A stretch of DNA of 64,000 nucleotides from Fasciolopsis buskii (GCA_008360955.1 LUCM01010544.1:1-64000); one strand, 5' to 3'. Shown: positions 23,760 to 35,399, numbered from the stretch's first letter. Notes: generated from the sequence alone by a model not told the origin. A program made the numbers and translations.

Positions 23760-24900
23760 GGCGCGCGTTAGTAGTATAACTGCTGCAATAAACAACGGAA
23801 ATGGGAGAGGTATGAACTAAGAAACTTTGGGGGAACTTCTATGTGAAAATTTGGTACCGAATCATCTAAACACTCCAACCAATCGGTAATGACTAGGAAA
23901 ACTGAAATGTTACCCATAGCTTGCTTTTGTTCCACGTCTACACTCGGTTGCCAGTACTATAAAGGCGGTAGTTTCTGGCTGTAAAGCTCAAATAAAAATG
24001 CAACAATCAGATCAGTTGGTAATCAAGTTCAACAAGCCGTTGAACAACACCTCGAAGATCTTTGCAGCCGAGATGTTCAAATAAGACCTGTTTATCCCGA
24101 GCTCTTTTCCTAGTTTTGGCTGAAACGCTTTACGTTTGGTTCTGGACAATCTAAACGGAAATTGGTTTTCAGGTCCTTCCTTGGATTATTAATGATTAGT
24201 TCTATTTGAATATTACATGACCGATCTATTCGTGTAGAAAGGTAAATTGTATTTAATTCTTTCAAGCAACTATGCATATCAATGATAAGATGTTGTCTGG
24301 ATGTGATCAGAATGTCATAGTTTGTTTCAATTACACGTTCAATCTCAGTTATGATCACTCATGACTCTGGTTCGCGCCGCGATGTAGATGGTAGACCACG
24401 TGTCGGTGTAAGGTTAATGATTGTAAACATCTAACAGGACTGAAATGCTCAAGATACAGACACACACACACATACACACAAACTCAGGCACCAGCAGTCA
24501 GAATGCAATAATTTGCTTTCGGTTTGCTGCCCCTTTTCCAATGTGCTATCGGACAAGAAAAATGCATTACTATTTTGCCATATGTACAAAGATACAGGAA
24601 GCAAGATGACTTAAAATGGATCCGATTGTCAATTTAACTAGACAAATAAAGACTGCGATTGCATACGCATGCACACGTGCGCGTAAGTTGCATCGGTTTT
24701 TCTTCTCGTTTGATGTGGATCGCAAAATATCCCCAACCATGCACTTGCCATGGGCTAAACAATTTCCAGTAAATTTGTCCTAATTTTTCCCGGTTTTGTT
24801 TAACGTAGTTGAAGTGGAACAATGTGCCCTTAGAACAGTTTAACAACAAAGAGTTCATCTGAAAAGGGTTTGACTAAGGTGTAGATCTTGAACATCTAGA
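23760..24900. other. Intronic stretch, nothing recognised
   Basis: The first few hundred bases could be the eroded 5' end of the antisense LINE. The rest shows only a short (CA)n-like run at 24460-24482. Confidence 0.4.
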
Positions 24901-24902
24901 CT

Positions 24903-25076
24903 GGCCGGGGGTGTCCAAGCGGATGAGGTCGTGGGGTTTGGACGCGAATGTCGCGGGTTCGAATCCACCCACCGCCGGTCGAATTCGCCACTTGGCAACC
25001 CCTTGTTGGCCGTGTCTCATTTCCTGAAAAAATATGATGTATATTGTTATTTCATTAATAAAAAGAAAGTAAAAGT
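24903..25076 (+). mobile_element. SINE-A copy, full-length
   Basis: Intact pol III-like boxes: GTGTCCAAGCGGATGAGG near 24911, and GGGTTCGAATCC (24955-24966). The acceptor-like partner CCGCCGG follows. The tail is ATTAATAAAAAGAAAGTAAAAG. Confidence 0.9.
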
Positions 25077-25441
25077 TAATGGATGCTGATGCACACAGAC
25101 TGATCCCAGGAAGCATAAATTTGTCATTTGTTCATTCTAACAATCAAATGACAAATTATTTCAACCTGAAAAGGTTTTGTGTTTCTCTTTATGAAGATAA
25201 AAAAACTAATTTAATAATAGTGTTGATGCGAATCACATACCGTCTTAGTCGGCTAAGTTTTCTTTTTCTATTCCAATCATACAAGGCGGTTTGCCGGTTG
25301 ATGAGATGGAGGATATGTTGCCCACATACACCCACACCTCTCCATCCGGTCGAACCAACAACAAAAAAATGACGAACTCGTCAATCAGGTTTATTGCTGC
25401 CAAAGACTAATGCTTGTGAACAAATAATTTTGTCATAAAAT

Positions 25442-26021
25442 ATGATATCCGTTCAGTTGGAGTTCCTGTCTCGCTTTTACTTGGAGCGAATGTCCGCGTT
25501 CTCAATGTTTCCCGGTCGAAAAGACCAATCAAGACTAGGTCTGTGGTCGTTTTCTGTTCCTAGAGTAGTCTATAGACTGCCCAATTCCTTCCAAATAGGT
25601 TATCGCCATTGTGAATCCCAGCTACATCTTTCTACACGGTTAGATTCGAGCATTCAAGCGACAATCTCTGCACTAGGGCCGCACACGCTGCGTAAGGATC
25701 TAGCCCATAAGCTTGACAATCTTGGAATATCTTTGAAATCGGTTGTTGCAAGCAACGCTAGAAAACCCTTCATTTCTGCTCTACCAAAATGTCACATGCA
25801 ATAGGAAGCCTAAATCTCTAGGAGCTCGATTGACCAGGAGGTGGAGAAATGACCGCGCAAAAATGGTTGGTAGGAAAATCGATAATGGTTGGGAGTTGAA
25901 CCAACTGATCACGACCGCTGGTTCACGAAAACTAAACTGGAGTGAAGCTATCGAAAGAATCCGAGGGTTCATTGATTTATGTTTAGAGGTGTCATCAGAA
26001 ATGGTGAAGAGAACAATCTAA
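25442..26021 (+). other. Two overlapping frames of unknown origin
   Basis: A 120-codon frame (25442-25804) overlaps a 92-codon frame (25743-26021) in another phase. They read as if one older frame had suffered a shift near 25800. The second is basic (RLTRRWRNDRAKMVGRK) and then charged. No family was recognised. This may be a relic of a retroelement or only chance. Confidence 0.2.
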
Positions 26022-27038
26022 GAATCGCAAGCCTACAAATCAAATAATGCAAACGGATACCAGTCCGCCATGAGAAACGGAAGACATCAGGAAAATAGGT
26101 TTCCCGCCACGAAATAAGTTGCTTGTGCCTATAAGCTTCTTCCGTTCTTTTTAACGGATGGTTGCTTAGTCACATTACTGGAGTTAACATGAATCCCTTA
26201 GTTGATTTGGGGGAAACAAGTAAGTCATTTAGAATTGGTGTGAACCGGTGCTTGCGAACTTTGCTAATTGCCGACGATCTGTTCGCGTGAGAACCAAGTC
26301 AATTTCCTGGGCAGTTTGCGTTTTATTGATTTTATCTTCCGCAAAATGATGGGCATTAAAAAGTGGACGCAACTTTCTCAGGCCTATTCACTCTGTCTAC
26401 CTTGGTATGAAAGTATTATTAGACTCAGTCAATTGTGCAATTCCCTGGCGTTGCCCATCATTGAAGGGTTTGTAGAAGACATTCATTTCACCTTTCAAAT
26501 CTACGTGTATACGTGCTCGAAATGTCGAGTTTGTGCCTAGTGAAATCTATTGGAATGGACGCCGTGCCGTTCTGCTAGTTTACGTTTTACTGACTGAGAA
26601 TCCTGAATGAGTTGATCAGCATTAAACTGGTCAGTTATGACAAAGTGGCATTTTGGAATTTCTTATTTTCGGCAATCTGGAATATAAAAAGAAAACACAA
26701 CTGAGCCTCGATATTTTTGTGCAACGAGAACTGCAACTGGTTTGTATTTGGACAGACAGTGCGTGTAAAATAGTCAGCGCAAACTATCAGCCACTAGATT
26801 GCTGTTTCATCACCATGGTATCAAGTCGAAGAAATAATTATCTTTCGCACCAGACTCCGGAGTTTTCAAAACTGATTGGTCATTCGGGGCCGGAAACCTC
26901 GATGCCTAGGTAGGCTTGAGATTGTGTTGTTGGGATTGCTCGTCTGATATGAAAAAATGGGAAATTGCTTACTAGCATGAATGACTTTCATATATGAGCA
27001 GTGGATTATGTATGAACATTGGAAATGGGTACGTCCTT

Positions 27039-27222
27039 GGCCGGCGGTGGCCAGATGGATAAGATCTTGGCGTTTGGACGTGAAGATCGCGAGTTCGAAT
27101 CCCTCCACTGCTGGTCAAATTTCCCACTTGGCAGCTCACTGTTGGCCGCGACCCCGTTTCTGAGAGATTGGGTACATTTTCATTTCACTAATAAAGGAAG
27201 CAAAAGACAAGTAGATAAACGA
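27039..27222 (+). mobile_element. SINE-A copy, full-length
   Basis: The head GGCCGGCGGTGGCCAGATGG is close to consensus and the B box reads GAGTTCGAATCCC. The body CACTTGGCAGCTCACTGTTGG and the tail TTCACTAATAAAGGAAGCAA complete the element. Confidence 0.9.
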
Positions 27223-27229
27223 TGTACGA

Positions 27230-29530
27230 TTATCCTTCAGTGGCATATTGTACCAACATGCAGATGGCTTAGCTGGGAAGAGCTCATTTGGAGTGATAAC
27301 GAACTTTACGTTCACGTAAACTTGGCCCGGTCGATGAAAAATGTAATCTGATTTCGTTATGCTAGTTCAGCGTTGCGTTGACGGTTCACCTTGGTCATTT
27401 GGAATATGGACACGTACTGTTTGAACATAAATTCTCAACATCCCAAGATCTGGTTTGTCCTACGAAACGAGACTGATGTCAAGCTCCCTTTGTTAGATCG
27501 ACTTCGTACCTGGATTCCATAGGGATATATCCGCATGTGTCCATAGACCCCAGGGCAAAACATTTATCATGCAGTTGTTTTTATTGTTGTCATGGTAGTG
27601 ACCTGTGACCTTACGCAATCCGTCCTCCTAATATCTCTATCGATCGTTGTTTTCTTGCACGGATTTGAATTGGCTTGCATGTCTGTCAGCGAGCAGCTCT
27701 GTTTGTCCACAACGGGGGATGTTCAACGGATTGCTAATCTCGTGCTAATCCTGTTTATTTTGTCGTTATTTTCAGTCTCTTACATTCTTCACTTCTCTTG
27801 ACCACACACGCAAACACAAACACACATGCGGACGACTATTGCCCGGAAGCTCTGTAGATTTGTGTTAAGATATCTCGAGAGGACGAGATAGCATTTTTTA
27901 TTTTTCAGCGACCTTGGATATTGGTGTTTCTTAGCTCAGGTTGACAATTTTCAAAGTTTTACGAGCGCTCAGTTCGACGTTTAGATTGCCAATATTTCAT
28001 CACCAACCCAGCTGACATCATCAACGCACATGGATAATGTCACGTGAGCTAATGATGAAACATCTGAAATCCAAACGCCAAAATGAGCGATCACAAAACT
28101 TTGCAAAAAAATAATAAATAACAAGAACGAGATATCGTTGACCAATACGAGTTCTGGTCATGTTTGTTCTGTGAGCGCGCGCCAAGCCCAATTCTGTGTG
28201 GGCCTGTTTGATTTGTGATATTTGCGATTCCAATTGTCGAATCTAACGAACACGATAAGAACTCCATAAAATTGATTTGAAATCACAATACCGTCGTTTT
28301 ATTTACAGGTATTACAATTAATTCTGTATGTGAATGAAGAATTTAGGAACCTTATTTTTTTCTAGAATTCATACATCAAAACAAGTCGCGTTCAGCACAA
28401 ACCGTTCTCGGTGACCATGTTTAGGTTTTTGCCTATCTCATACATAACTCTATAATGAATTTCATTGAAAACCTACAATTCGTCGTGTAGATGACATATC
28501 CAAGCAGCGTTCATGTCGACAAGTGTTCTGTTGGTTTGGTGATGCTAGGCACAACAGGATTGATCGATAAATGCATTCTCTCCCCTAAGTGACATCACAT
28601 CTCCATTTTTAAATAAGAACAGAAACGTCAAAGTTCATTCAATTTCGCGTTCTGGTTCCCACGGGCCTGAATTTGCCGCCTCCGGTAGAATGTATCGTTT
28701 ACACAATTTTTGTCTTACTTGGATGTCTTATCAGAATGGTTCCGGAGTATGTCAAAAATAATTGGAAATTGGTATGAACTGCCTTTGATTCATGAGACTT
28801 TTCAAGAGTACGTATGCTTGTAGATTGTGGAGCTATGCACATTAAAGTACGTACGCACAAACGTGTTCAGCTAGGCAAGATCTTACGAATTCAGTTGAAT
28901 GACATTTCCGAATATGAATACTACTCATATAATTCCGACTAATTTTGAGTCAGCTCCGAAACAATATGGAGAATAGCATAGCTAGTTCATTACGTATGTC
29001 GGTGTACATGTATTGTACAACTGTGCGCATGGACCTTCGGTCTTTGGATACGTGAATAGAGATACGTAAAGTGGGATTAGGGTAAAATCAAACGATACTA
29101 TAGTAAACTCTTACAACATTATTTCTCATATCTGGAATTGTTCATCACTATAAATGATTTCTGAATGGAATGGATACTATGTCAACGGCAGAACCATAAA
29201 AGACAATTGTCTTAGAGACAGCCGTCATCCTAAACCTGTAATCAGACTTTCAGATTTACAATTCTTCAATCCGAGCTTGAGTACTCGTTGTTTCTCACTG
29301 TAAATAACCAGTATTCCAGTTTAGATCCAAATTGATGAATACTTGCCGGCAGAATAATACTCTCTCACCTCGAAAAGACACAAAAAGCTACGTGACTAAC
29401 AATTATTCGGTCCCACTTGCTACTTCGTAGTGTTATTGTCATCGGGTAGACACTTGCTCGGAGAAAACTTGCCGCATCCTAGATATTTCAGCTGGTCTTA
29501 TTCAGCCATTTATTGGTTGAGCCATAGGCT
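27230..29530. other. Intronic stretch, nothing recognised
   Basis: No gene, RNA or repeat family was identified. A short CACACA run lies at 27805-27825. Confidence 0.5.
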
Positions 29531-29535
29531 GCACG

Positions 29536-29676
29536 CTTTTACCTCCTTTATTAATGAACTAACAATGTACATCATTTCTCAAGAAGGGGGCGGCGGCCAA
29601 AAGAGGTCTGCCAAGTGGGGAAGTGGTCCGGCCGTGGGTGGATTCGAACCCGCGACGTGACCTTCGCGTCCTAGGT
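29536..29676 (-). mobile_element. SINE-A copy, head-truncated
   Basis: Minus-strand copy. The tail, the body (GGCGGCCAAAAGAGGTCTGC) and the B box (GGATTCGAACCC) are present. The sequence leaves the consensus after the B box, at a GACGTGACCTTCGCGTCC segment, so the A-box end is lost. Confidence 0.85.
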
Positions 29677-30699
29677 ACTCTACAGTACAGTTCACAGTTA
29701 CGTTCTCAGATGCAAACGTATTCCCAATTTGGATGTCAACACACTAAAGGTAGAACCGGGGCGTATCATACACGAGCTCATGAATGTTTAGACGGGTTTG
29801 TTATGGAACACCCTTAGATACGAAAGAAATTAAGTAGTATTCTGAAAATTGAATTCCACTATTACCTGTTCCACATCATTTAAATTCCTAATTGACTTTT
29901 TTTAATCACTGTATTAGTACGATTTGGTTCACGTGTAAACACCAAGCTCAGGTCCTGTGCGCTCATTGCACATTTGACGAGATGAACACGAACAAATCAG
30001 AAAACGATCAACCGCGTGCATACGTATAATCACACACTCTATCCGAAATATCAAAGTGATGCTTTTACGGGAAAGAATATAATTTATCATGGAACTGTCC
30101 AAAATGAATTTCGACTGATATCAACTAACTGCTTGGGTGATAGCTAATGTGACAAATTAGAAGATTGGCCATGAAGTAAATTCCAGTGTCCGTGGCTTTT
30201 GTTTGGACCCAACTGTGAAATACTTATCCTCATTGGTAATGAAATAAAGTAGTATGATGCGTCTTTTTTCTACCTAAGCGGGTCAAATCGATCCAGTCGC
30301 CTGTGTGCCCGCCTCAGTCGGCCAAATGTGGCATCATTGATCTTAACTAGATTGACCCACTTTGATGGTGAAGAGTTTACCGCGGTCATCAGTTTTTACT
30401 GCATACTACTGAAAGACTCTGGTTTTGCTTGCGCCCAATGCCACTCGTGATGCGGATGGCAACGGATGACCCAATCATGATGCCCCCCCCCCAACACACA
30501 CATCTCAATTTGATAATCCACTCTGACCAACGCGGTCCCGGCTATCTCGATTCGGCACGTGAATCTGCCTTGTACTAATCAGTAGTGAACTGACAAATCT
30601 TGACTAATATCCGTGGTACGGCAGAATATCGTCATGACTAGCTTCATCGATCCACATCCAGAAAATGAGTCACAGTGAGCTATAAATTATTTTCTATGG

Positions 30700-30932
30700 A
30701 ATAATTCACCATGTGATATCATCGTTCAACTCACCATAAAGAAACCATGGAAGCATTGCACAGCTGTTCGACTCAGAATCGTTCGTCCCGCGTTCGCGTC
30801 CCAGTTCGGGCGCGGTGGATATGCATTGCTGATGATTGCTAACAAGCTAGATGAAACAGCTGCAGAGTGCTTCCATGGTTTCTTTATGGTTAGTTGAGCG
30901 ATGATATCACATGGTGAGTGATTTTATGAAAA
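30700..30932 (+). mobile_element. SINE-B, internally deleted
   Basis: Both outer arms are present (AATTCACCATGTGATATC at the left, GATATCACATGGTGA at the right). A deletion joins the left arm (CACAGCTG) directly to TTCGACTCAGAATC of the tRNA-like core, removing the A-box side. GCGTTCGCGTCCC remains. Confidence 0.8.
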
Positions 30933-31377
30933 TCATTTTCCGTCCAAATTTTTCACACTCCTAAAATGCTACTGTTTTGTCGCGTTTATCACGAGATAAC
31001 AAAATCACGGTTGGTTCACAAGGGAAGAGATCCGCAAGTGATAGATAATACGAAACCCAAAAATTGCTCAAAATATTTGGTTATTTATGCTAAATAAATC
31101 TGAAAGTTCTTATGGTTGCTGTTCTAAGTAGTATGTTGGTCATCGAGCAATTTCATCAGGCTTTTAATTTCGACTAGTTGTCAATCAAACTTGGCCGAAT
31201 GATTTTAGACTTCTCTGCCAAAATTTGTCATGACCTTTGGTTAACATCAGAAGTGAACTACTGACCTGAGAGCTGTTCATAATGACACGTTGACGTGAAG
31301 GCTTGTTTAGCGGAAATTCTATTCCTTTAGTACTGGGAATCACCTTTTGTCTTATGCATCTAAAAGTGGACATGATG

Positions 31378-31429
31378 AACCGAAATCGAACTCGGACAAA
31401 TGCCGTACCACTGAGCTAAATCTCTGACT
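31378..31429 (-). tRNA. tRNA-like fragment (relic)
   Basis: On the minus strand TTAGCTCAGTGGTACGGCAT resembles a D-arm/A-box region and GAGTTCGATTTCGGTTC resembles a T-arm. They are joined with the anticodon arm largely missing and no matching acceptor stem. This is a truncated tRNA pseudogene or the head of an unrelated short retroposon. Confidence 0.5.
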
Positions 31430-31569
31430 GTCATCTATGTAGTGTTTACTTCCAATGGGAAATGTGCCACTAGACTAATCGATCGGATATTACCTGGACA
31501 TTTTCGTGCAGGTGGATATGTGCTTTCGTAATTCCCAGTTTGGGAGCCATACTCACCACGTGGTTAAGT

Positions 31570-31700
31570 GCTTTTATCTTTTACCTCCTTTTATTTTCGG
31601 GAAGAGGGCCTCAGTCATCAGAGGCGTGTTAAGTGGGAAGAATCGAACCCGCCATCTTCAAGTACAAAAGCCATGACTTTATCCGCTTGATCACTGCAGC
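31570..31700 (-). mobile_element. SINE-A copy, internally shortened
   Basis: The minus-strand tail CTTTTATCTTTTACCTCC is followed directly by body sequence, because the AATGAAATAACAATGTACAT segment is deleted. The B box reads GAATCGAACCC and the head is diverged. Confidence 0.75.
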
Positions 31701-31952
31701 ATTCGAACACTTAGTTTTGGAGCATTGGTTGACGAACGAAAGTTCACTTGTTTAATCCCTGTCCGCAATGTCGGTTTTAGAGTGTACAATACATGATCGG
31801 ATTTCCCATTCCACTCTGATAGAGTAGTCAAATGAGCTGAAAAGAAATGTCTCACTTGGTACTGTGTACAACATCATTGGGCGCACTGTGAAACGGAGAG
31901 ATTACATAAATTGGCAAAAAAAACGCTCCGAGTGATTTGTAATCGTAAGTTC

Positions 31953-31981
31953 GCAACAACAACAACAACAACAACAACAAC
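31953..31981. repeat. (CAA)n microsatellite
   Basis: A perfect trinucleotide run of about nine units. Confidence 0.95.
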
Positions 31982-32455
31982 GAAGGTGGTAGAATCCGTC
32001 AGACGAATACTTTGTTGTTGATAAAACTCCGTCTTCTTGAAATAATATCGACTAGAATGAACTTACTCAGCGTTTACTGTTATCCAAGGTAAGCGACTGG
32101 AAGTCTGATGTCGGGAGCAAGGGGACTAAAATGGTATTCACAAATTGAATTTGAGTGCTTAAAACAGGGAGTTGCAGAGACAGTATAACCGTTTTTACTG
32201 CACGAAACAAATACGATTTTTTTAAAACTGGGCTGATGAATCCGGATGATGCAGTGAGTGCCCACCTACTCTGTGTTAAGTGCAAATTCACTAAACTTAC
32301 CTGGTGCCGGGACCTGAGTGTTTAGGAATGCCTTGGCCCCAAGTGGAGGCACGCCTTTATACATTTGCGGTTTGAATCCTGCAAAGATCCCTAATCAGGT
32401 TCGCTCAAGTGCAAGGCTTTGGCCAGTGGCGACATTCTCGGACGATCTTCGAATT

Positions 32456-32630
32456 GGCCGGCGATGGTCAAGCGGACAAAGTCGTGGCGTTTGAATGTGA
32501 AGGTCGCGGGTTCGAATCCAACCACCACCAGTCAATTTCCCCAATTGCCAGCCCTCTGTTGGCTGCGGTCTCCTTCCTGGAAATGATGTGCATTATTTCA
32601 TTAATAAAAAGGAAGTAATAGGTGAAAGAT
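32456..32630 (+). mobile_element. SINE-A copy, full-length
   Basis: The head GGCCGGCGATGGTCAAGCGG, the B box GGGTTCGAATCC, the body and the tail TTCATTAATAAAAAGGAAGT are all near consensus. It lies about 100 bp upstream of the ribozyme compound repeat. Confidence 0.92.
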
Positions 32631-32708
32631 GCACCGTTAAGTGGGTCATTCATTACAGCACTCACTCACCCAAACGGACATCTCGCACTGTGATCCCAAC
32701 TAAGTGAA

Positions 32709-32735
32709 ATTATATATATATATATATATATATAT
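32709..32735. repeat. (AT)n microsatellite
   Basis: An AT run immediately abutting the inverted arm of the ribozyme element. It may mark its insertion edge. Confidence 0.9.
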
Positions 32736-32952
32736 GGAATTTGTGGCGTCAGGAGTGTGCATGGAAGCTCTTCGTCGAAAAATTCACAAAAGAACCACAA
32801 CTGTGATTCGTTGATAATTCTTTGTCAGGTAGGCTGAGCCAACCTTAGGAACGAATATACATATATGCACACTCCTTAAGCTACAAGGTAGATTTTGGGA
32901 AGACACACCGATTGGGAGTGTACGAGTATAAAGAGGTGTGGACAAGAGAGTA

Positions 32953-33010
32953 CCGAGTACACATACCTGACAAGCGAAAACAACCGCGAAACCGGTCGTG
33001 TGCTCCTGGG
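32953..33010 (+). ncRNA. Type-I hammerhead ribozyme, one core change
   Basis: GAAA (32988-32991), the mini stem III ACC/GGT and the cleavage-site C (32997) are intact. The first core box reads CTGACAA (32967-32973), with the invariant G changed to A, which is predicted to abolish cleavage. Stem I (ACATAC with GTGTGC) has one mismatch. Stem II GCG/CGC is preserved. Confidence 0.82.
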
Positions 33011-33257
33011 CAAATTTTGTTTACGCATCCAGATACTACTTCCTGCTTCTATATATGCATATGTTTATTCTGGGGCATTCCCAAGGTTGGCTCAGCCCAA
33101 CTGACAATGAATTATCAACGAATCACAGTTATGATTCTTCCGTGGACTCTTCGACGAAGAGCCTCCATGCACACTCCTGATGCCACAAATCCGATTCTGG
33201 TGAGAAATCAATCAATTCGGAGTGTACAAGTATGCGGATGTTTGGACAAGGGAGCAC

Positions 33258-33307
33258 CGGGTACGCATACCTGACGAGCGACGATAACCGCGAAACCGGT
33301 CGTGTGC
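33258..33307 (+). ncRNA. Type-I hammerhead ribozyme, intact core
   Basis: All invariant positions are present: CTGACGA (33271-33277), GAAA (33292-33295) and the GTC cleavage triplet (33299-33301). The inner stem I pairs GCATAC (33265-33270) with GTGTGC (33302-33307) through six pairs including one U-G. Stem II is GCG/CGC around an eight-base loop. Stem III is only ACC/GGT with no loop, as in minimal hammerheads thought to work as dimers. The outer stem-I arm CCGGG (33258-33262) has lost its partner to a short deletion after 33307, so cleavage may be slower than in an ancestral copy. Confidence 0.85.
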
Positions 33308-33309
33308 AA

Positions 33310-34770
33310 ATTGTTTTTGAGAACAAAGTGGAGGACTGCGACAGCTTCCGCAGTGCTCAAGAGGCCATAATTTGCCAATCTGGATTGTTGACCACTGACC
33401 TTATACAGGGTCCGGAAAGCTTGCGTCACATTCACAGTGTGGTTAGTCTGTGCTAGATGTGAAACATTATTACTTATTCTTCTAAAAGGTATTCCCTATT
33501 CAACCGAATAAACATGACGCTGGTAAGACCAAATATTTCTAACGGTAGGCAGGAATAATTTGGTACAATACAAATGTTACCAGCCTGAGACTGGAAAACA
33601 CGATATATCAGAACCGACGCATTTGTACTGTGTATGTTTTGTGATTTTGTATTGCATTGTGATATAGATAGCCGAATTTGCATTTTTCAGGTCTATTTTG
33701 AGTGTTAGAAACTAGTATTTTTCGTCCCAGATCGTTTTTTCGGGGATCCAAACACTAATATTGGCACTTCAGTGTTTACGGTTCAATTCCAGTCCGCGCA
33801 ATCACATTTTCGGGGAATCAAAGCTTCGAATACGTTCCGCACTGGAACGGACTCATGGAATAATTTCATTGTTGCTGATGCTAATATAACGAGGAAATGT
33901 CCTGCAGTTGAAGATCAGGGCTCTGTTCAGTGTTCATAAAACTACTTGTTGGATAATGACAAGTGGGTTAGTGAAGTTTGACAGTCTTGACAAATTATTT
34001 CTGAGCACACAGACACACATACACACAAACTGACCAACTAGACATACGCACAAACACATTCTTAGAATTGTGGGCTGATGTGACTACAACACGATAATTT
34101 TCCTTGAACCATCTCCAACCCTATTTAATGTTATGTATTGGCATGAGTACGAATAATTGAAAACTAGCTTGTTTCACCACGTTGTGTTCTGTGGGATTTT
34201 TCAAACATTAATAAAACTCCCGTCATCGTAATCAAGTGTGACACGTGCATTGGGTACCAGTATGAGAAGAAACAAGGGTAACTTATTTCCGTCTCAAATT
34301 CGACTAACGAAAATCGTACATTATTTAAGCCCAGACTATCTTTCTTGCGTACTATTCGTGTTAGCAGAACGTGTGGTATGAAAAAAAAACGTTTATTGGC
34401 AGTTGACCCAATAAAATTTGACGAATACAAGTGGGTTTGTTCCAGGTGTCTACGCAATCCCTCGCTAGCTGAAGTAACACATTTGACATACAATGCGCCC
34501 AGTGGTTGTGCGTGACGTATCACCAGTCGGGAAAAGCACTCAATGAAACCGAGAGAGAGAGAGAGAGGGAGAGAGTGGGCATCCCGATATCAGCTGAGTT
34601 CAAACTACCTCGATTTAATGCTGGGGATATTTTACTGGAGGAAATCATCAAACTGCTGCCGCAATCCCGTGATACGGCAATCTTTTCTTATTTTATCGTC
34701 ACCCATTTTAGTTTCCAACTTTGATTGTGAATTGTTTCTTATCCCCACCCCATCCCATCCAACCCTCGGT
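33310..34770. other. Intronic stretch before exon 2
   Basis: No gene was recognised. A GAGAGA run lies at 34549-34574. The pyrimidine-rich region ATCCCCACCCCATCCCATCC (34741-34760) likely serves as the polypyrimidine tract for the acceptor at 34771-34772. Confidence 0.5.
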
Positions 34771-34772
34771 AG

Positions 34773-34868
34773 GTGGAACGTGTCGAAATCAAAGATGTTC
34801 GTCTACCAATTCAATTGCAAAGAGCCATGGCAGCCGAGGCAGAAGCGGCCCGTGAAGCACGTGCCAAA
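34773..34868 (+). CDS. Stomatin-like SPFH protein, coding exon 2
   Basis: A 96-base exon encoding residues 468-499, VERVEIKDVRLPIQ onward to AAREARAK. This is the strongly conserved end of the SPFH domain and the start of the Ala/Glu-rich coiled-coil used for oligomerisation. It joins residue K467 (exon 1) to residue I500 (exon 3) without changing frame. The acceptor is ...GGTAG|GTG and the donor AAA|GTGAGT. It was identified because the family requires exactly this segment, and no competing frame fits. Confidence 0.96.
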
Positions 34869-35399
34869 GTGAGTTTTGTCACTTGGATACACAATTGAAT
34901 ATGATTCATTTGTCACGTGGATGACATGTTGAGGGTGGTGCAGTGTTGAGGTGATTCGTGCACGGGAATTGAAGTAATATATGGCTAACTTTTACGTTGC
35001 CATACACGCCCGGAGGATAGAATAATTGTTAATTGAGACGAACTAACAGTATTTTAAAGACGAACATTCCTAAAATAGAACTACTAATAGTAAGATTGTC
35101 ATTATTTTTTTTGCCGAGTCAGTTAACGGACGGTTCAATGCAACTTGAGTAATGTTGAGGTTACATTTGGACCTAGAGTACCAGTAAGCTCATCCATGTA
35201 CGGATTCCTCGTTAAAGCAGTAATCCAAGTCCTGGAAACGATCGCATTACCCAGGGTGGAGTCAAACATCTCGGTCCGATCAGTGGATGATTCCCTCGCC
35301 ATTAGTACATGTTCAAATATTAAAACGACACAAAAAATAAACAACAACGTATATTTTGATATCAGCTTCATCATGAAATTAGAGAAAAATGGAGATTAG

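Larger units (their letters stand above)
32736..33307 (+). mobile_element. Ribozyme-bearing compound repeat (pLTR/retrozyme-like)
   Basis: Three blocks are visible. A partial inverted arm (about 32736-32860) matches the reverse complement of about 33068-33192 over more than 110 bases, including the shared word AGGAGTGTGCATGGA. A direct-repeat unit (about 32905-33207) carries one hammerhead. A second, truncated unit (about 33207-33307) carries another. Cleavage sites of the two ribozymes are 304 bp apart. Tandem terminal repeats with a partial inverted copy and type-I hammerheads are known from Penelope-like retroelements and from retrozymes. No GIY-YIG or RT open frame is visible nearby. Confidence 0.75.
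19812..34772 (+). other. Stomatin-like gene intron 1 (14,961 bp)
   Basis: Bounded by the donor GTAAGAA (19812) and the acceptor CCCTCGGTAG (ending 34772), phase 0. It contains an antisense CR1-like relic, five SINE-A copies, one SINE-B copy, the tandem ribozyme element and a tRNA fragment. Its size comes largely from such insertions. Confidence 0.9.

Noticed and set aside
24949..24975. SINE-A heads as functional tRNA genes
   Set aside because: They lack a credible anticodon arm and are always followed by the same SINE body and tail.
34543..34872. 109-codon frame overlapping stomatin exon 2
   Set aside because: It reads the exon in the wrong phase; the conserved stomatin segment is in another frame with proper splice sites.
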